This document shows positions 55,997 to 64,000 of a DNA stretch of 64,000 nucleotides, one piece after another. Position numbers and translations under genes: made by a program. How positions within the stretch are numbered: the first letter of the stretch is position 1; each line of letters opens with the position of its first letter. Below the pieces are notes generated by a model. That model had not been told where the DNA came from and did not search any database. It worked only from the letters and a program-made list of their open reading frames with translations. The stretch is from Agreia sp. PsM10 (lineage in GTDB: Bacteria; Actinomycetota; Actinomycetes; Actinomycetales; Microbacteriaceae): assembly GCF_030433855.1 (NCBI RefSeq), contig NZ_JARUXC010000003.1:345218-409217 (forward strand), read 5' to 3'.

Positions 55997-57628
55997 TCAG
56001 CCCTTGGTCAGTGCTCCGTAGCGGAACTTGAACGAGGCGTCGAGCGTGTCCGACGTTCCCTCGATGGTCGTTCCGGTGACGGCGACCTGGGCGCCCTGCA
56101 GGTACGGAACCGTCGAGAGGTCCGCCGCGACGGCATCCTGAATCTGCTCGATGATCGCCGTGCGCTCCGCCGGGTCGGTCGTCACGGCCTGCTTGAGGAT
56201 CAGGTCGTTGACGGCCGGGTTGTCGTAGTGGTTGGCCAGGAAGTTCTCGGTGAGGAAGAACGGCGTCAGGTAGTTGTCGGCGTCGGAGTAGTCCGGGAAC
56301 CAGCCGAGCTGGTAGGCCGGGTACACGTCGGTCGTGCGGTCCTTCGAGTACTGAACCCACTCGGTGGTCTCGAGGTTGACCGTGAAGAGGCCGCTCGACT
56401 CGAGCTGGTCCTTGATGAGCGCGTACTCGTCGCCGGACGACGGGCCGTAGTGGTCGTTGCTGTACTGCAGCGACAGCGAGACCGGGCCGGTGACGCCTGC
56501 TGCTTCGAGCGTGGACTTCGCCTTGTCGGCGTCCGGGCCGCCGTTTCCGTCGCCGTAGGGCGCCTTGAGCGACTCGGTGGCTCCGGTCAGACCTGCGGGA
56601 ACGTAGGAGTACAGCGGCGTGTAGGTGCCCTTGTAGACCTGGTCGGCGATCTCGTCGCGGTCGATGAGGTCGGCGACCGCCTGGCGCACGGCAAGAGCCT
56701 TGGCCGGATCGGCCTCGGGGGTCTTCGCGCCGAACGGCTGCGTGTCGAAGTTGAAGACGATGTAGCGGATCTCTCCACCCGGTCCGTCGACGACCTTGAC
56801 CTTGTCGTTGCCCTTGAGGTCATCGATGTCGGTCGCAGAGAGGCTGCGGAACGCCACGTCGATGTTGCCCTCCTGGATGTCGAGCTTGAGGTTCGACGAG
56901 TCGGCGTAGTACTTCACGTTGATCTGGTCGCTCTTGGCAGCGCCCAGTACACCCTCGTAACCGTCGAACGCCTTGTAGGAGATCAGGTTGTTGAAGTCGT
57001 AGTTGGTGATCTCGTACTGTCCGGCGAACGCCTTGCCCGCCACGATGTCCTCGTCGCTGGTGAGCTCGGTCGCCGAGAAGACGTCTTCGTCGACGATCGG
57101 GCCGGCGGGGCTCGACAGGATCTGCGGGAAGACCTGGTCGTCGGCCGACTTGAGCGTGAACACGACGGTGGTGTCGTCGGGGGCGGCCACAGAGTCGAGG
57201 TTGTAGAGCAGCGACGCGGGGCCGTTCTCGTCGTTGATCGCGACCTGGCGGTCGAACGTGAACTTCACATCGGAGGACGTGAGGTCGTTGCCGTTGGCGA
57301 ACTTCAGTCCGGGCTTGAGCTTCACGGTGTACTCGGTGGGCGAGGTGAACTCGGCCGACTCGGCGATGTCGGGCTCGACGTCGGGGCTGCCGTAGGGCGT
57401 GTTCATCAGGAAGGGGAACACCTGGTTCATCACGGCGAACGAGCCGTTGTCGTACGAACCGGCCGGGTCGAGCACCGTGACCTTGTCGGTCGTGCCGATG
57501 GTGATTGCGCTGCCGCTCGTGCTGCCGCCGGTCGAACCGCCGGAGCACCCGGCGAGCACGAGGGCCACCGCTGCTGTTCCGGCGAGCGACGCGACGACGT
57601 TTCTCGTGCGTGTGGATGCGGATCTCAT
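55997..57628 (-). CDS. Peptide-type ABC transporter substrate-binding lipoprotein (SBP family 5)
   Basis: A 543-residue lipoprotein: a signal peptide with lipobox L-V-L-A-G-C (Cys28), then an SBP_bac_5 domain with the usual early V-T-V-L-D-P-A-G-S-Y-D-N-G and V-K-L-K-P-G-L-K-F-A-N-G-N. It captures peptides or related solutes outside the membrane; the ligand is unknown. It is the first gene of the importer operon. Confidence 0.93.
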   Translation of the reverse strand: MRSASTRTRNVVASLAGTAAVALVLAGCSGGSTGGSTSGSAITIGTTDKVTVLDPAGSYDNGSFAVMNQVFPFLMNTPYGSPDVEPDIAESAEFTSPTEYTVKLKPGLKFANGNDLTSSDVKFTFDRQVAINDENGPASLLYNLDSVAAPDDTTVVFTLKSADDQVFPQILSSPAGPIVDEDVFSATELTSDEDIVAGKAFAGQYEITNYDFNNLISYKAFDGYEGVLGAAKSDQINVKYYADSSNLKLDIQEGNIDVAFRSLSATDIDDLKGNDKVKVVDGPGGEIRYIVFNFDTQPFGAKTPEADPAKALAVRQAVADLIDRDEIADQVYKGTYTPLYSYVPAGLTGATESLKAPYGDGNGGPDADKAKSTLEAAGVTGPVSLSLQYSNDHYGPSSGDEYALIKDQLESSGLFTVNLETTEWVQYSKDRTTDVYPAYQLGWFPDYSDADNYLTPFFLTENFLANHYDNPAVNDLILKQAVTTDPAERTAIIEQIQDAVAADLSTVPYLQGAQVAVTGTTIEGTSDTLDASFKFRYGALTKG

Positions 57629-57725
57629 ATCCGTCTACCTCTCTGGAGTGATATTTCAGACACAGATGTACCCCGAATGGGGCTTTCCGTGATTGCTGTA
57701 TCCCAGTCATACCGCAGCGCATGAA

Positions 57726-57743
57726 CTGTCACCAAGCTGACAG
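57726..57743 (-). promoter_or_regulatory. Inverted repeat upstream of the importer operon
   Basis: CTGTCA-N6-TGACAG is a perfect 6-bp inverted repeat about 100 nt upstream of the binding-protein start. It could be an operator for the importer. The remaining gap to dnaG shows nothing else convincing except a weak hairpin at 57766-57795. Confidence 0.4.
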
Positions 57744-57821
57744 CGAGCGGCAGCCGACATGTTTACCGGATCGAAACAAGTCGGTTTCTGTCCGGCAGCG
57801 TCGCTTTGCTGCCAACCTCGA

Positions 57822-59717
57822 CTATTCGCGCAGTGCGCGCCTGTCGGCCTCGACCTGCATCAGCTGGCGCTGCAGCGAGCGATGCTCGTCGGGATGGGCG
57901 GCCGCATCGGTGCGCTGGAACTGCCCGAGCAGCTCCTCTTTGCGACGGACCAGGTCGCGTTCGACGAGCGACAGCACGACCTGCTGCAGATAGACGTCGA
58001 GTTCTCGTTCCGGGCGCTCCGGCACGGGGGCGACCGCCAGCTGGGCGACCAGCGTCTTCACGGGGTCGGGAACGGTCTCCTGGATGATCGACGCCCAGTC
58101 GGGCCTGTCGAACGAGTTCAAGCGCATGGCCACCGCGTCGCGCACGGCCGCCAACGCGCCGTTGCTGAACGCGACCGCCGTTCCGCGCGCAAGCAGGTCC
58201 TTTCCGACGCTGGTCGGGAACTGGAGCATCGCCATGAGAGCGTCGCGCTCGAGGCGGGTCGCCGTGGTGCTCGGCAGGCTGGTGAGGGATATCGCGACGG
58301 GCGGCGCGACCTCGAGCGAGGTGATGGATGCCGGCCCGCCTTCGGCGGCCGGTGCCAGTCGTGGAGATTCCAGTTCGCGGGACGTGGCGTGCTCGCTCGA
58401 CCTGCCGGCGGCATCCACCGCTCGGCCGACCTCGCCGAGGTCCATGCCGAGCAGTCGGGCGAGCTCGCGTGCATAGCCGGGCCGGATCGACGGGTCACGG
58501 ATGTCGGCCACGACAGGAGCCGCGGCCCGCAGAGCGGCCACGCGGCCCTCGACCGAGTTGAGGTCGAACGTCGACAGCCGCTGCTTGATCACGAACTCGA
58601 ACATGGGCTTCTTGCCCGTGACGAGTCTGCGCACCGCATCGTCGCCTCGGCCCAGCCGCAGATCGCAGGGGTCGAGCCCGTCGGGCGCGACAGCGACGTA
58701 GGTCTGGGCGGCGAATCTATGCTCCTCGCTGAAGGCGCGCAGCACCGCCTTCTGGCCCGCGGAGTCGGGGTCGAAGGTGAAGATCACTTCGCCGAGCCCG
58801 GCCGCGTCATCGGACAGCACGCGGCGCAACACCTTGATGTGATCGACGCCGAAGGAGGTGCCGGAGGTGGCGACCGCGGTCGTGACCCCGGCCAGGTGGC
58901 ATGCCATGACGTCGGTGTAGCCCTCGACGATCACGACCTGACGACTGCGGGCGATGTCGCGCTTGGCGAGGTCGAGCCCGTACAGCACCTGAGACTTGTG
59001 GTAAACGAGGGTCTCGGGAGTGTTCAGGTACTTCGGGCCCTTGTCGTCGTCGAGCAGACGGCGCGCGCCGAATCCGACCGTCTGGCCCGTCTGGTCGCGA
59101 ATGGGCCAGATGAGTCGCCCGCGGAAGCGGTCGTAGCTGCCGCGCTCGCCGGTACTGGTCAGCCCGGCCGCGCTCAGCTCCTCGGCTGTGAACCCTTTCG
59201 ACCTCAGGTGCGTACCGAGGATGTCCCACCCCTTCGGGGCGAACCCCACGCCGAAGCGTTCGGCCGCAGAGGCGTCGAAACCCCTCTCGCCGAGGAAACG
59301 CCGACCGATCTCGGCGTCGGGCGTCATCAACTGCTCGATGAAGAATTCGCGCGCGGCGTCGTTGGCGGCGAGGAGCCTCGCCCTGCTCGAGTAGTCGCTC
59401 GGTGCTCCCCCGTCTTCGTAGTGCAGTTCGAAGCCGATGCGAGCGGCCATGCGCTCGACGGCCTCGCTGAACGAGACGTGGTCCATCTTCTGCAGGAAGG
59501 TGAAGACGTCGCCGCCCTCGCCGCAGCCGAAGCAGTGGTAGTAGCCCACCTGCGGCCGCACGTGGAAGCTGGGGCTGCGCTCGTCGTGGAACGGGCAGAG
59601 GCCCTTCATCGAGCCGACGCCCGCACTCTTGAGCGTGACGTACTCGCCGACGACATCGCCCAGGTTGATGCGCGACCGCACCTCATCGATATCGCGCCGG
59701 AGAATGAGTCCAGCCAT
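57822..59717 (-). CDS. dnaG: DNA primase
   Basis: Synthesises RNA primers for replication. The 631 residues have the N-terminal zinc motif (C-P-F-H-D ... C-F-G-C), the TOPRIM catalytic core with E-G-Y-T-D-V, and a C-terminal helicase-interaction region. The ATG at 59717 overlaps the dgt stop by 1 nt (TGATG). It is the last gene of a dusB-dgt-dnaG run. Confidence 0.97.
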   Translation of the reverse strand: MAGLILRRDIDEVRSRINLGDVVGEYVTLKSAGVGSMKGLCPFHDERSPSFHVRPQVGYYHCFGCGEGGDVFTFLQKMDHVSFSEAVERMAARIGFELHYEDGGAPSDYSSRARLLAANDAAREFFIEQLMTPDAEIGRRFLGERGFDASAAERFGVGFAPKGWDILGTHLRSKGFTAEELSAAGLTSTGERGSYDRFRGRLIWPIRDQTGQTVGFGARRLLDDDKGPKYLNTPETLVYHKSQVLYGLDLAKRDIARSRQVVIVEGYTDVMACHLAGVTTAVATSGTSFGVDHIKVLRRVLSDDAAGLGEVIFTFDPDSAGQKAVLRAFSEEHRFAAQTYVAVAPDGLDPCDLRLGRGDDAVRRLVTGKKPMFEFVIKQRLSTFDLNSVEGRVAALRAAAPVVADIRDPSIRPGYARELARLLGMDLGEVGRAVDAAGRSSEHATSRELESPRLAPAAEGGPASITSLEVAPPVAISLTSLPSTTATRLERDALMAMLQFPTSVGKDLLARGTAVAFSNGALAAVRDAVAMRLNSFDRPDWASIIQETVPDPVKTLVAQLAVAPVPERPERELDVYLQQVVLSLVERDLVRRKEELLGQFQRTDAAAHPDEHRSLQRQLMQVEADRRALRE

Positions 59718-61009
59718 CAGCCGAGGAGTCCCCTGCTCCAGGCGATCGCGGACTGGTCGGTGAGGCTGGCCACCTGGTCGACCACCACGCGCTTGCGGGC
59801 GGCGTCGTCGGATGCTTCGCGCCAGTCGGCCGCGAACGCCACCTCGAGCGCGCCCTCGCCCAGCCTGAGGAGTTCTGTGGCCAGCGACGTGAGGATGGCG
59901 CGCTGTTCGACGTAGAGGGGCTGGCGCGAATCGCTGGCCATCACGTAGGCGGCGACGACGCCCTTGAGCACGGCGATCTGCGCCTGCACGGGGCGAGGTA
60001 CGACGACGCTGCCGCCGAACCGGGCGAGAGCCTCGGCCGGGTACGCCTCGCGGGTGGCCGTCGTGGATCGTCCGGCGAAGCGGCCGATCAGCTGGCTGGT
60101 CAGGTTCTTCAGCCTGCCCTGGGCGAGCCGGGAGCCGTCCCAGCCGTCGAGCCAGATCTCGAGGGAGGTGAGCTCGTCGAACGCCGCGGTCAGTTCGTCG
60201 CGGCTGAACTCGCCGCCCACCCACGAGGAGATGGCGGCCACAAGGTCGTCGTGGTCGGCTCGAGCACCCAGGGCTCCCACGTCGATGTAGCCGGTGAGCA
60301 CGGCGTCTTCGAAGTCGTGAACCGAGTACGCGATGTCGTCCGAGAGGTCCATGACCTGGGCCTCGATGCACTTCTGGCCCACCGGTGCGCCGTCGCGCAG
60401 CCAGCGGAACGCGGCGTCGTCTTCGGGGTAGACCCCGTATTTCGCCCGCCCGCTGGGATCGCCGATGGCGTCGTCGATGGTCCAGGGGTACTTGCAGCTG
60501 GCATCGAGGCTGGCGCGGGTGAGGTTGAGCCCGGCGCTCGTGCCGTCGGCGTAGACCACCTTGGGCTCGAGCCGAGTGAGGATGCGGAGGCTCTGCGCGT
60601 TGCCCTCGAAACCGCCGATGTCGGCAGCCCATTCGGCCAGTGCACGCTCCCCGTTGTGCCCGAACGGCGGGTGTCCGAGGTCGTGGGCTAGGCAGGCCGT
60701 GTCGACGACGTCGGGGTCGAGCCCGAGACTCGTCGCCAGTTCGCGGCCGACCTGGGCGACCTCGAGGGAGTGGGTGAGACGGTTGCGGGCGAAGTCGAGG
60801 TCTGCCGGCGACAGCACCTGGGTCTTGGCGGCGAGACGGCGGAATGCGCTCGAGTGCAGGATGCGGGCGCGGTCGCGGGCGAAGTCGCTGCGGCGCGAGG
60901 AGTGCTGCTCGGCGACGATGCGGTCGCTGTCTCTGGACTCGTAGCCGAGGGGCAGCACGGTCATCGGGGATGCCGTGTCGGAGAGGGAGGTCACGGTGCT
61001 ATCCGCCAC
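59717..61009 (-). CDS. dgt: Deoxyguanosinetriphosphate triphosphohydrolase-like protein
   Basis: A 430-residue HD-domain protein that hydrolyses dNTPs to nucleosides and triphosphate. The metal-binding HD motif is in C-L-A-H-D-L-G-H-P-P-F-G-H, and R-N-R-L-T-H-S-L-E-V supplies the first His. It starts inside the end of dusB (11-nt overlap) and abuts dnaG. Confidence 0.95.
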   Translation of the reverse strand: MADSTVTSLSDTASPMTVLPLGYESRDSDRIVAEQHSSRRSDFARDRARILHSSAFRRLAAKTQVLSPADLDFARNRLTHSLEVAQVGRELATSLGLDPDVVDTACLAHDLGHPPFGHNGERALAEWAADIGGFEGNAQSLRILTRLEPKVVYADGTSAGLNLTRASLDASCKYPWTIDDAIGDPSGRAKYGVYPEDDAAFRWLRDGAPVGQKCIEAQVMDLSDDIAYSVHDFEDAVLTGYIDVGALGARADHDDLVAAISSWVGGEFSRDELTAAFDELTSLEIWLDGWDGSRLAQGRLKNLTSQLIGRFAGRSTTATREAYPAEALARFGGSVVVPRPVQAQIAVLKGVVAAYVMASDSRQPLYVEQRAILTSLATELLRLGEGALEVAFAADWREASDDAARKRVVVDQVASLTDQSAIAWSRGLLG

Positions 61010-62201
61010 TGTGGTGCAGCTCTGCGCTGGCGAGTTCGGCGCGCTCGGGCATGGCGAGCTCCCGGGAATCGAGCCACTTGTCGGGCAGGGACGGTCGCTT
61101 GGGCGAGCCGGCGCGGCCGCGCGGCCCTTCGGCGTCTATGCCCGGGTACGGCAGGGAGCCGTCGAGGGTGGCGAGCACGTCGTCCATCTCGGCGAGCGAC
61201 GAGACCATGCTGAGACTGGCACGCACCTCGTGGCCCACGGGGTAGCCCTTGAAGTACCAGGCCACATGCTTGCGGATGTCGCGGCAGGCGCGGTCTTCGT
61301 CGTCGAAGAACTCGCTGAGAAGCTCGGTGTGTCGGCGGATCGCCGATGCCACCTGGCCGAGCGTGGGAGCCGCCCGCGATGCGGACGCGACCGACGCGTC
61401 GAGCTCGCCACTGCGCACACGGAACGCGTCGGCGAGGTCGCCGAACAGCCACGGACGACCGAGGCACCCTCGCCCGACGACGACCCCGTCGCATCCGGTC
61501 TCGTCGACCATGCGTATCGCGTCGTCGGCCGACCAGATGTCGCCGTTGCCGAGCACCGGGATGCTCGTGATCGTCTCTTTGAGGGTCGCGATGGCAGACC
61601 AGTCGGCCTGGCCGGAGTAGAAGTCGGCCGCCGTGCGGGCATGCAGCGCGATGGACTTGACGCCCGCGCCCTCGGCCGCCTTGGCCGCCTCGAGGTACGT
61701 GAGGTGGTCGTCATCGATGCCCTTGCGCATCTTCACGGTCACGGGGATGTCGCCGGCGGCGTCGACCGCCTCTTCGACGATCTGGCGGAACAGCCCGAGC
61801 TTCCAGGGAAGGGCGGAGCCGCCGCCCTTGCGCGTGACCTTGGCGACGGGGCATCCGAAGTTCATGTCGATGTGGTCGGCGAGGTTCTCGTCGACCAGCA
61901 TGGTGACCGCCTGGCGCATGGTGGCCGGATCGACACCGTAGAGCTGGATGGATCGAAGGGTCTCCGACGGGTGGTGCCGGATCAGCCGCATGGACTCGGG
62001 GGTGCGTTCCACGAGGGCGCGGCTGGTGATCATCTCGCTGACGTAGAGACCGGCGCCGTACTCGCGGCAGAGCCTGCGGTACGCGGTGTTCGTGATGCCG
62101 GCCATCGGCGCGAGGACGACCGGAACATCGAGCTCGATCGGACCGATGGAGAGCTTCGGTGCCTGAGCTGTCTTGGTGGCGGTGGCGAGGGAGGAAGTCA
62201 T
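60999..62201 (-). CDS. dusB: tRNA-dihydrouridine synthase
   Basis: A flavoenzyme that reduces uridines in tRNA D-loops. The 400 residues begin with the FMN-binding L-A-P-M-A-G-I-T-N, have the catalytic Cys in M-N-F-G-C-P, K-G-G-G-S-A-L, and the late G-N-G-D-I-W phosphate site. The ATG at 62201 follows AGGGAGGAAG. The protein has a Pro/Arg-rich tail after about residue 360. It is coupled to dgt. Confidence 0.93.
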   Translation of the reverse strand: MTSSLATATKTAQAPKLSIGPIELDVPVVLAPMAGITNTAYRRLCREYGAGLYVSEMITSRALVERTPESMRLIRHHPSETLRSIQLYGVDPATMRQAVTMLVDENLADHIDMNFGCPVAKVTRKGGGSALPWKLGLFRQIVEEAVDAAGDIPVTVKMRKGIDDDHLTYLEAAKAAEGAGVKSIALHARTAADFYSGQADWSAIATLKETITSIPVLGNGDIWSADDAIRMVDETGCDGVVVGRGCLGRPWLFGDLADAFRVRSGELDASVASASRAAPTLGQVASAIRRHTELLSEFFDDEDRACRDIRKHVAWYFKGYPVGHEVRASLSMVSSLAEMDDVLATLDGSLPYPGIDAEGPRGRAGSPKRPSLPDKWLDSRELAMPERAELASAELHHSGG

Positions 62202-62310
62202 GACTGATCGATTCTCCCAGAGAAATCGGCGCATCGTGCCGGAGGCCGCCGAACCGTGGACGACGGCCGGTGCGTCGGGTTCGTCAGCGCGGGCCGGCGC
62301 TGTGGCCGGG

Positions 62311-62505
62311 TCACTGCGCGTCGGCGCCGACGGTCGGTTCGAAGCTGCAGGTGCCATCAACGCAGACGGCACCGGCAGCTCCCAGGAGTCGCAGCGCGGG
62401 GGCGGGCACGGCAATCGTCTCGCCCGCCGGGGCGTCGGCCGATGTGTTCGCTGCGTTGGTCGCTGTGCTTGTCGTGCCGATCACCGTGCTCGACGTCTCG
62501 GTCAT
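62311..62505 (-). CDS. Small hypothetical protein coupled to the DsbA-type gene
   Basis: A 64-residue protein starting with an ATG that overlaps the FrnE-type stop (ATGA). It has a Thr/Ala-rich N-terminus and a short end with C-V-D-G-T-C, a CxxxxC motif. Its coupling to a thiol-disulfide oxidoreductase gene suggests a redox partner or substrate, but that is speculation. The low-complexity composition makes it easy to miss. Confidence 0.45.
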   Translation of the reverse strand: MTETSSTVIGTTSTATNAANTSADAPAGETIAVPAPALRLLGAAGAVCVDGTCSFEPTVGADAQ

Positions 62506-63203
62506 CGTGCTGCCGGCGCGTCGGCGCGCTCGCCCGCCACCTGGCCGAACACCTCGGAGAACGTGGCGGCATCCTGAGCACCCGAGACGCCGTACTTGCC
62601 GTCGATCACGAAGAACGGCACGCCCTGGATGCCGTACTCCTGCGCCTGGCGCTGGTCGGCCCTCACTGCGGCGAGGTACTCGCTCGATTCCAGCGACCGC
62701 ACGACGTCGTCGCGGTCGAGTCCGATCTCGGCGGCGAGGTCGGCGAGATCGTCGATGCGGCCGACGTTGCGGCCCTCCTCGAAGTACGCCTTGAGCAGAC
62801 GTTCCTTCGCCTCGAGCTGCAGGCCGTGCGCCTTCGCGTAGTGGATGAGTTCGTGGGCCTTCACGGTGTTCGCGTGCTGCAGCGCGTCGTAGTCGTAGTG
62901 CAGTCCCACGTCTTCGGCGATGCCGACCACGCGGGTGAGCATCTGCCGGGCCTGCTCCGCCGGGATGCCCTTGTGGTTCGCGAGGAACTCGACCTCGTCG
63001 CCCTCGAAGTCGACGGGCGTATCGGGCGAGAGCTCGAAGCTGTGGTACTCGATCTCGACGGACGGGGTGCCGGGCGTGGCCGCGAATGCCTCGATGCCCG
63101 CCTCGAGCTTGCGCTTGCCGATGTAGCACCACGGGCACGCGATGTCGCTCCAGACGTCGACCTTGATGGGAGTGAGGGCTGCGGGATTCTGAAGATCGGT
63201 CAC
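62502..63203 (-). CDS. DsbA family oxidoreductase (FrnE type)
   Basis: A 233-residue cytosolic thioredoxin-fold protein with the redox motif S-D-I-A-C-P-W-C-Y-I-G-K (Cys23/Cys26) and the cis-Pro region G-V-P-F-F-V-I-D. It matches the FrnE/2-hydroxychromene-2-carboxylate isomerase-like DsbA class found in many actinobacteria. It starts with GTG at 63203. The start region shows no strong ribosome binding site. The small 64-residue gene follows with 4-nt overlap. Confidence 0.9.
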   Translation of the reverse strand: MTDLQNPAALTPIKVDVWSDIACPWCYIGKRKLEAGIEAFAATPGTPSVEIEYHSFELSPDTPVDFEGDEVEFLANHKGIPAEQARQMLTRVVGIAEDVGLHYDYDALQHANTVKAHELIHYAKAHGLQLEAKERLLKAYFEEGRNVGRIDDLADLAAEIGLDRDDVVRSLESSEYLAAVRADQRQAQEYGIQGVPFFVIDGKYGVSGAQDAATFSEVFGQVAGERADAPAAR

Positions 63204-63333
63204 ACGGGTGGCAACGGCAGGAGGATCGTCGCTATTCCCACGTCGTGGTCCGGATCATCGTCGCGGTGTCGATCGTCGCGGTCTTGACCGACGTCTCGGG
63301 AAGGTTCTCGCGCCTGCATGGTTGACTTCTTTC

Positions 63334-63822
63334 ATGACGACGTCAGGACGCGACCGGGTGATCGAGGATGCGACGAGCCGAGGGCTCTCCGTGGAGATCG
63401 TCGAGCGCCCGCCCGCGAACAGCCTCGAAGAGGCGGCTGCCGGCCTGGGCCTCGAACCGTCGGGCATCGTCAAGACGCTCGTCGTGAAGCGACACGACGG
63501 CGACTTCGTGTTCGCGCTGGTGCCGGGCGATCGGCAGATCAGCTGGGCGAAGCTGCGCGCGGTCGTCGGGGTCAACAAGCTCTCGCTGCCCCACCAGGAT
63601 GTGGCGCGCGACGCGACGGGCTACGAGCGCGGCACGATCACCCCGCTGGGAAGCACCACGGCATGGCCGATCTTCGCCGACGAGCGCATCGTGGGTCGGC
63701 GCATCGCGCTGGGCGCCGGCGCGCACGGCCTGTCGGCCTTCGTCGACGCAGACGCGCTTCTGGATGCCTTTGGCGCGACCGTCGCGGACATCACCGACGA
63801 ACTGAAGCCCCGCTCAGCCTGA
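63334..63822 (+). CDS. YbaK/EbsC family protein (aminoacyl-tRNA deacylase-like)
   Basis: A 162-residue YbaK-domain protein, related to enzymes that clear mischarged tRNA. Family features are the N-terminal helix, the catalytic-lysine region G-I-V-K-T-L-V-V-K-R, and G-A-G-A-H-G-L-S. The tRNA specificity is unknown. The ATG at 63334 is the first sensible start; upstream in-frame sequence is composition-only. It is divergent from the DsbA-type gene. Confidence 0.9.
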   Translation: MTTSGRDRVIEDATSRGLSVEIVERPPANSLEEAAAGLGLEPSGIVKTLVVKRHDGDFVFALVPGDRQISWAKLRAVVGVNKLSLPHQDVARDATGYERGTITPLGSTTAWPIFADERIVGRRIALGAGAHGLSAFVDADALLDAFGATVADITDELKPRSA

Positions 63823-63851
63823 CGGCACGGCCGCGTGCCGAGCCCGCCGGC

Positions 63852-63898
63852 GTCCCTCGAGCCTGTCGGGGTTCGCGTCCCCTGAGCCTGTCGAAGGG
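63852..63898. repeat. GC-rich repeated intergenic word
   Basis: Two variants of one word, around CTCGAGCCTGTCGGGG and CCCTGAGCCTGTCGAAGGG, lie back to back. The second resembles a short partly palindromic intergenic repeat that I associate with Microbacteriaceae genomes; genome-wide copy number could not be checked. Confidence 0.5.
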
Positions 63899-63946
63899 CT
63901 CACCCATCCTCGCCTCGTCCCCGTGCGCCGGATGGTCCTATGGATG

Positions 63947-64000
63947 TCAAGTGGTGATGTGGGGTGTTCGGAGGTCGGTGGTGAGGTCGTGGAAGATGCG
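63947..64000 (-). CDS. 3' end of an unidentified reading frame (possible IS remnant)
   Basis: On the minus strand the last 54 bases read 17 codons without interruption, ending D-L-T-T-D-L-R-T-P-H-I-T-T and a TGA. The sequence is too short to identify. A transposase or other gene beyond the window edge is possible; it may also be non-coding. Confidence 0.2.
   Translation of the reverse strand, partial: RIFHDLTTDLRTPHITT

Noticed and set aside
57766..57795. dnaG terminator hairpin
   Set aside because: Stem CCGGA...TCCGG and GAAAC...GTTTC has an internal loop and no T-run; too weak to list as a terminator.
59718..60632. Upstream extension of dnaG through dgt
   Set aside because: The extension is a shifted-frame reading of dgt; the family start M-A-G-L-I-L-R-R lies at 59717.

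Overview
The window is a compact, high-GC actinobacterial chromosome segment. The gene set points to Microbacteriaceae: a primary sigma factor with a long Ala/Lys-rich N-terminus, paired glutamine synthetases with GlnE, polyphosphate glucokinase, homodimeric AceE, a PucR-type regulator in front of fabD-fabH-acpP-fabF, and DUF3145/DUF4191 proteins. The genus cannot be fixed from the sequence. Genes are dense, with many 1-11 nt overlaps. No prophage, CRISPR array or complete IS element is visible.

Layout. 1-2.5 kb: three overlapping or abutting genes on the minus strand behind sigA, encoding MurT-, GatD- and alanine-racemase-like proteins that have all lost hallmark catalytic or structural residues. 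2.5-6.3 kb: sigA, an MFS transporter and a PAC2 protein. 6.4-13.9 kb: leucyl aminopeptidase, lipoamide dehydrogenase and the E2 acyltransferase, then a membrane pseudokinase, DUF4191 and RDD proteins. 14-20 kb: nitrogen assimilation (glnA1 behind a near-perfect GlnR box, glnE, glnA2). 20-26 kb: a secreted alpha/beta hydrolase lacking its nucleophile, panB, a small SPOR-like protein, ppgK, the RNase P RNA, a coiled-coil protein with a degenerate zinc ribbon, and Nif3. 26.3-29.5 kb: an ECF sigma module with a membrane protein and two tandemly duplicated lipoproteins next to tRNA-Val. 29.5-31.3 kb: a frameshifted GH13 gene and a peroxiredoxin. 31.5-39.9 kb: aceE and the type II fatty-acid synthase operon with its regulator, then DUF3145. 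40-45.3 kb: PadR regulator and a MoxR/DUF58/transglutaminase cluster. 45.3-50.1 kb: tRNA(CAT), a glycosyltransferase, a DMT transporter, def, azlCD and tRNA-Asn. 50.2-57.6 kb: a peptide/opine-type ABC importer ending in a 2-hydroxyacid dehydrogenase. 57.8-63.8 kb: dnaG, dgt, dusB, a FrnE-type DsbA protein with a coupled 64-residue protein, and a YbaK-family gene. The last bases hold a repeated GC-rich word and the 3' end of an unidentified reading frame.

The most interesting part is the first 2.5 kb. MurT/GatD normally amidates the alpha-carboxyl of D-Glu in lipid II. Here the GatD-like protein has no catalytic Cys or His, the MurT-like protein has no Cys4 zinc ribbon, and the adjacent alanine-racemase-like protein has Arg where the PLP lysine belongs and lacks about 110 residues of barrel. 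Microbacteriaceae have group B peptidoglycan, in which that same D-Glu alpha-carboxyl carries the cross-bridge. A repurposed ligase for the bridge amino acid is therefore a reasonable, untested hypothesis. A wider theme is enzyme-like proteins without catalytic residues: GatD-like, Alr-like, the pseudokinase and the hydrolase.
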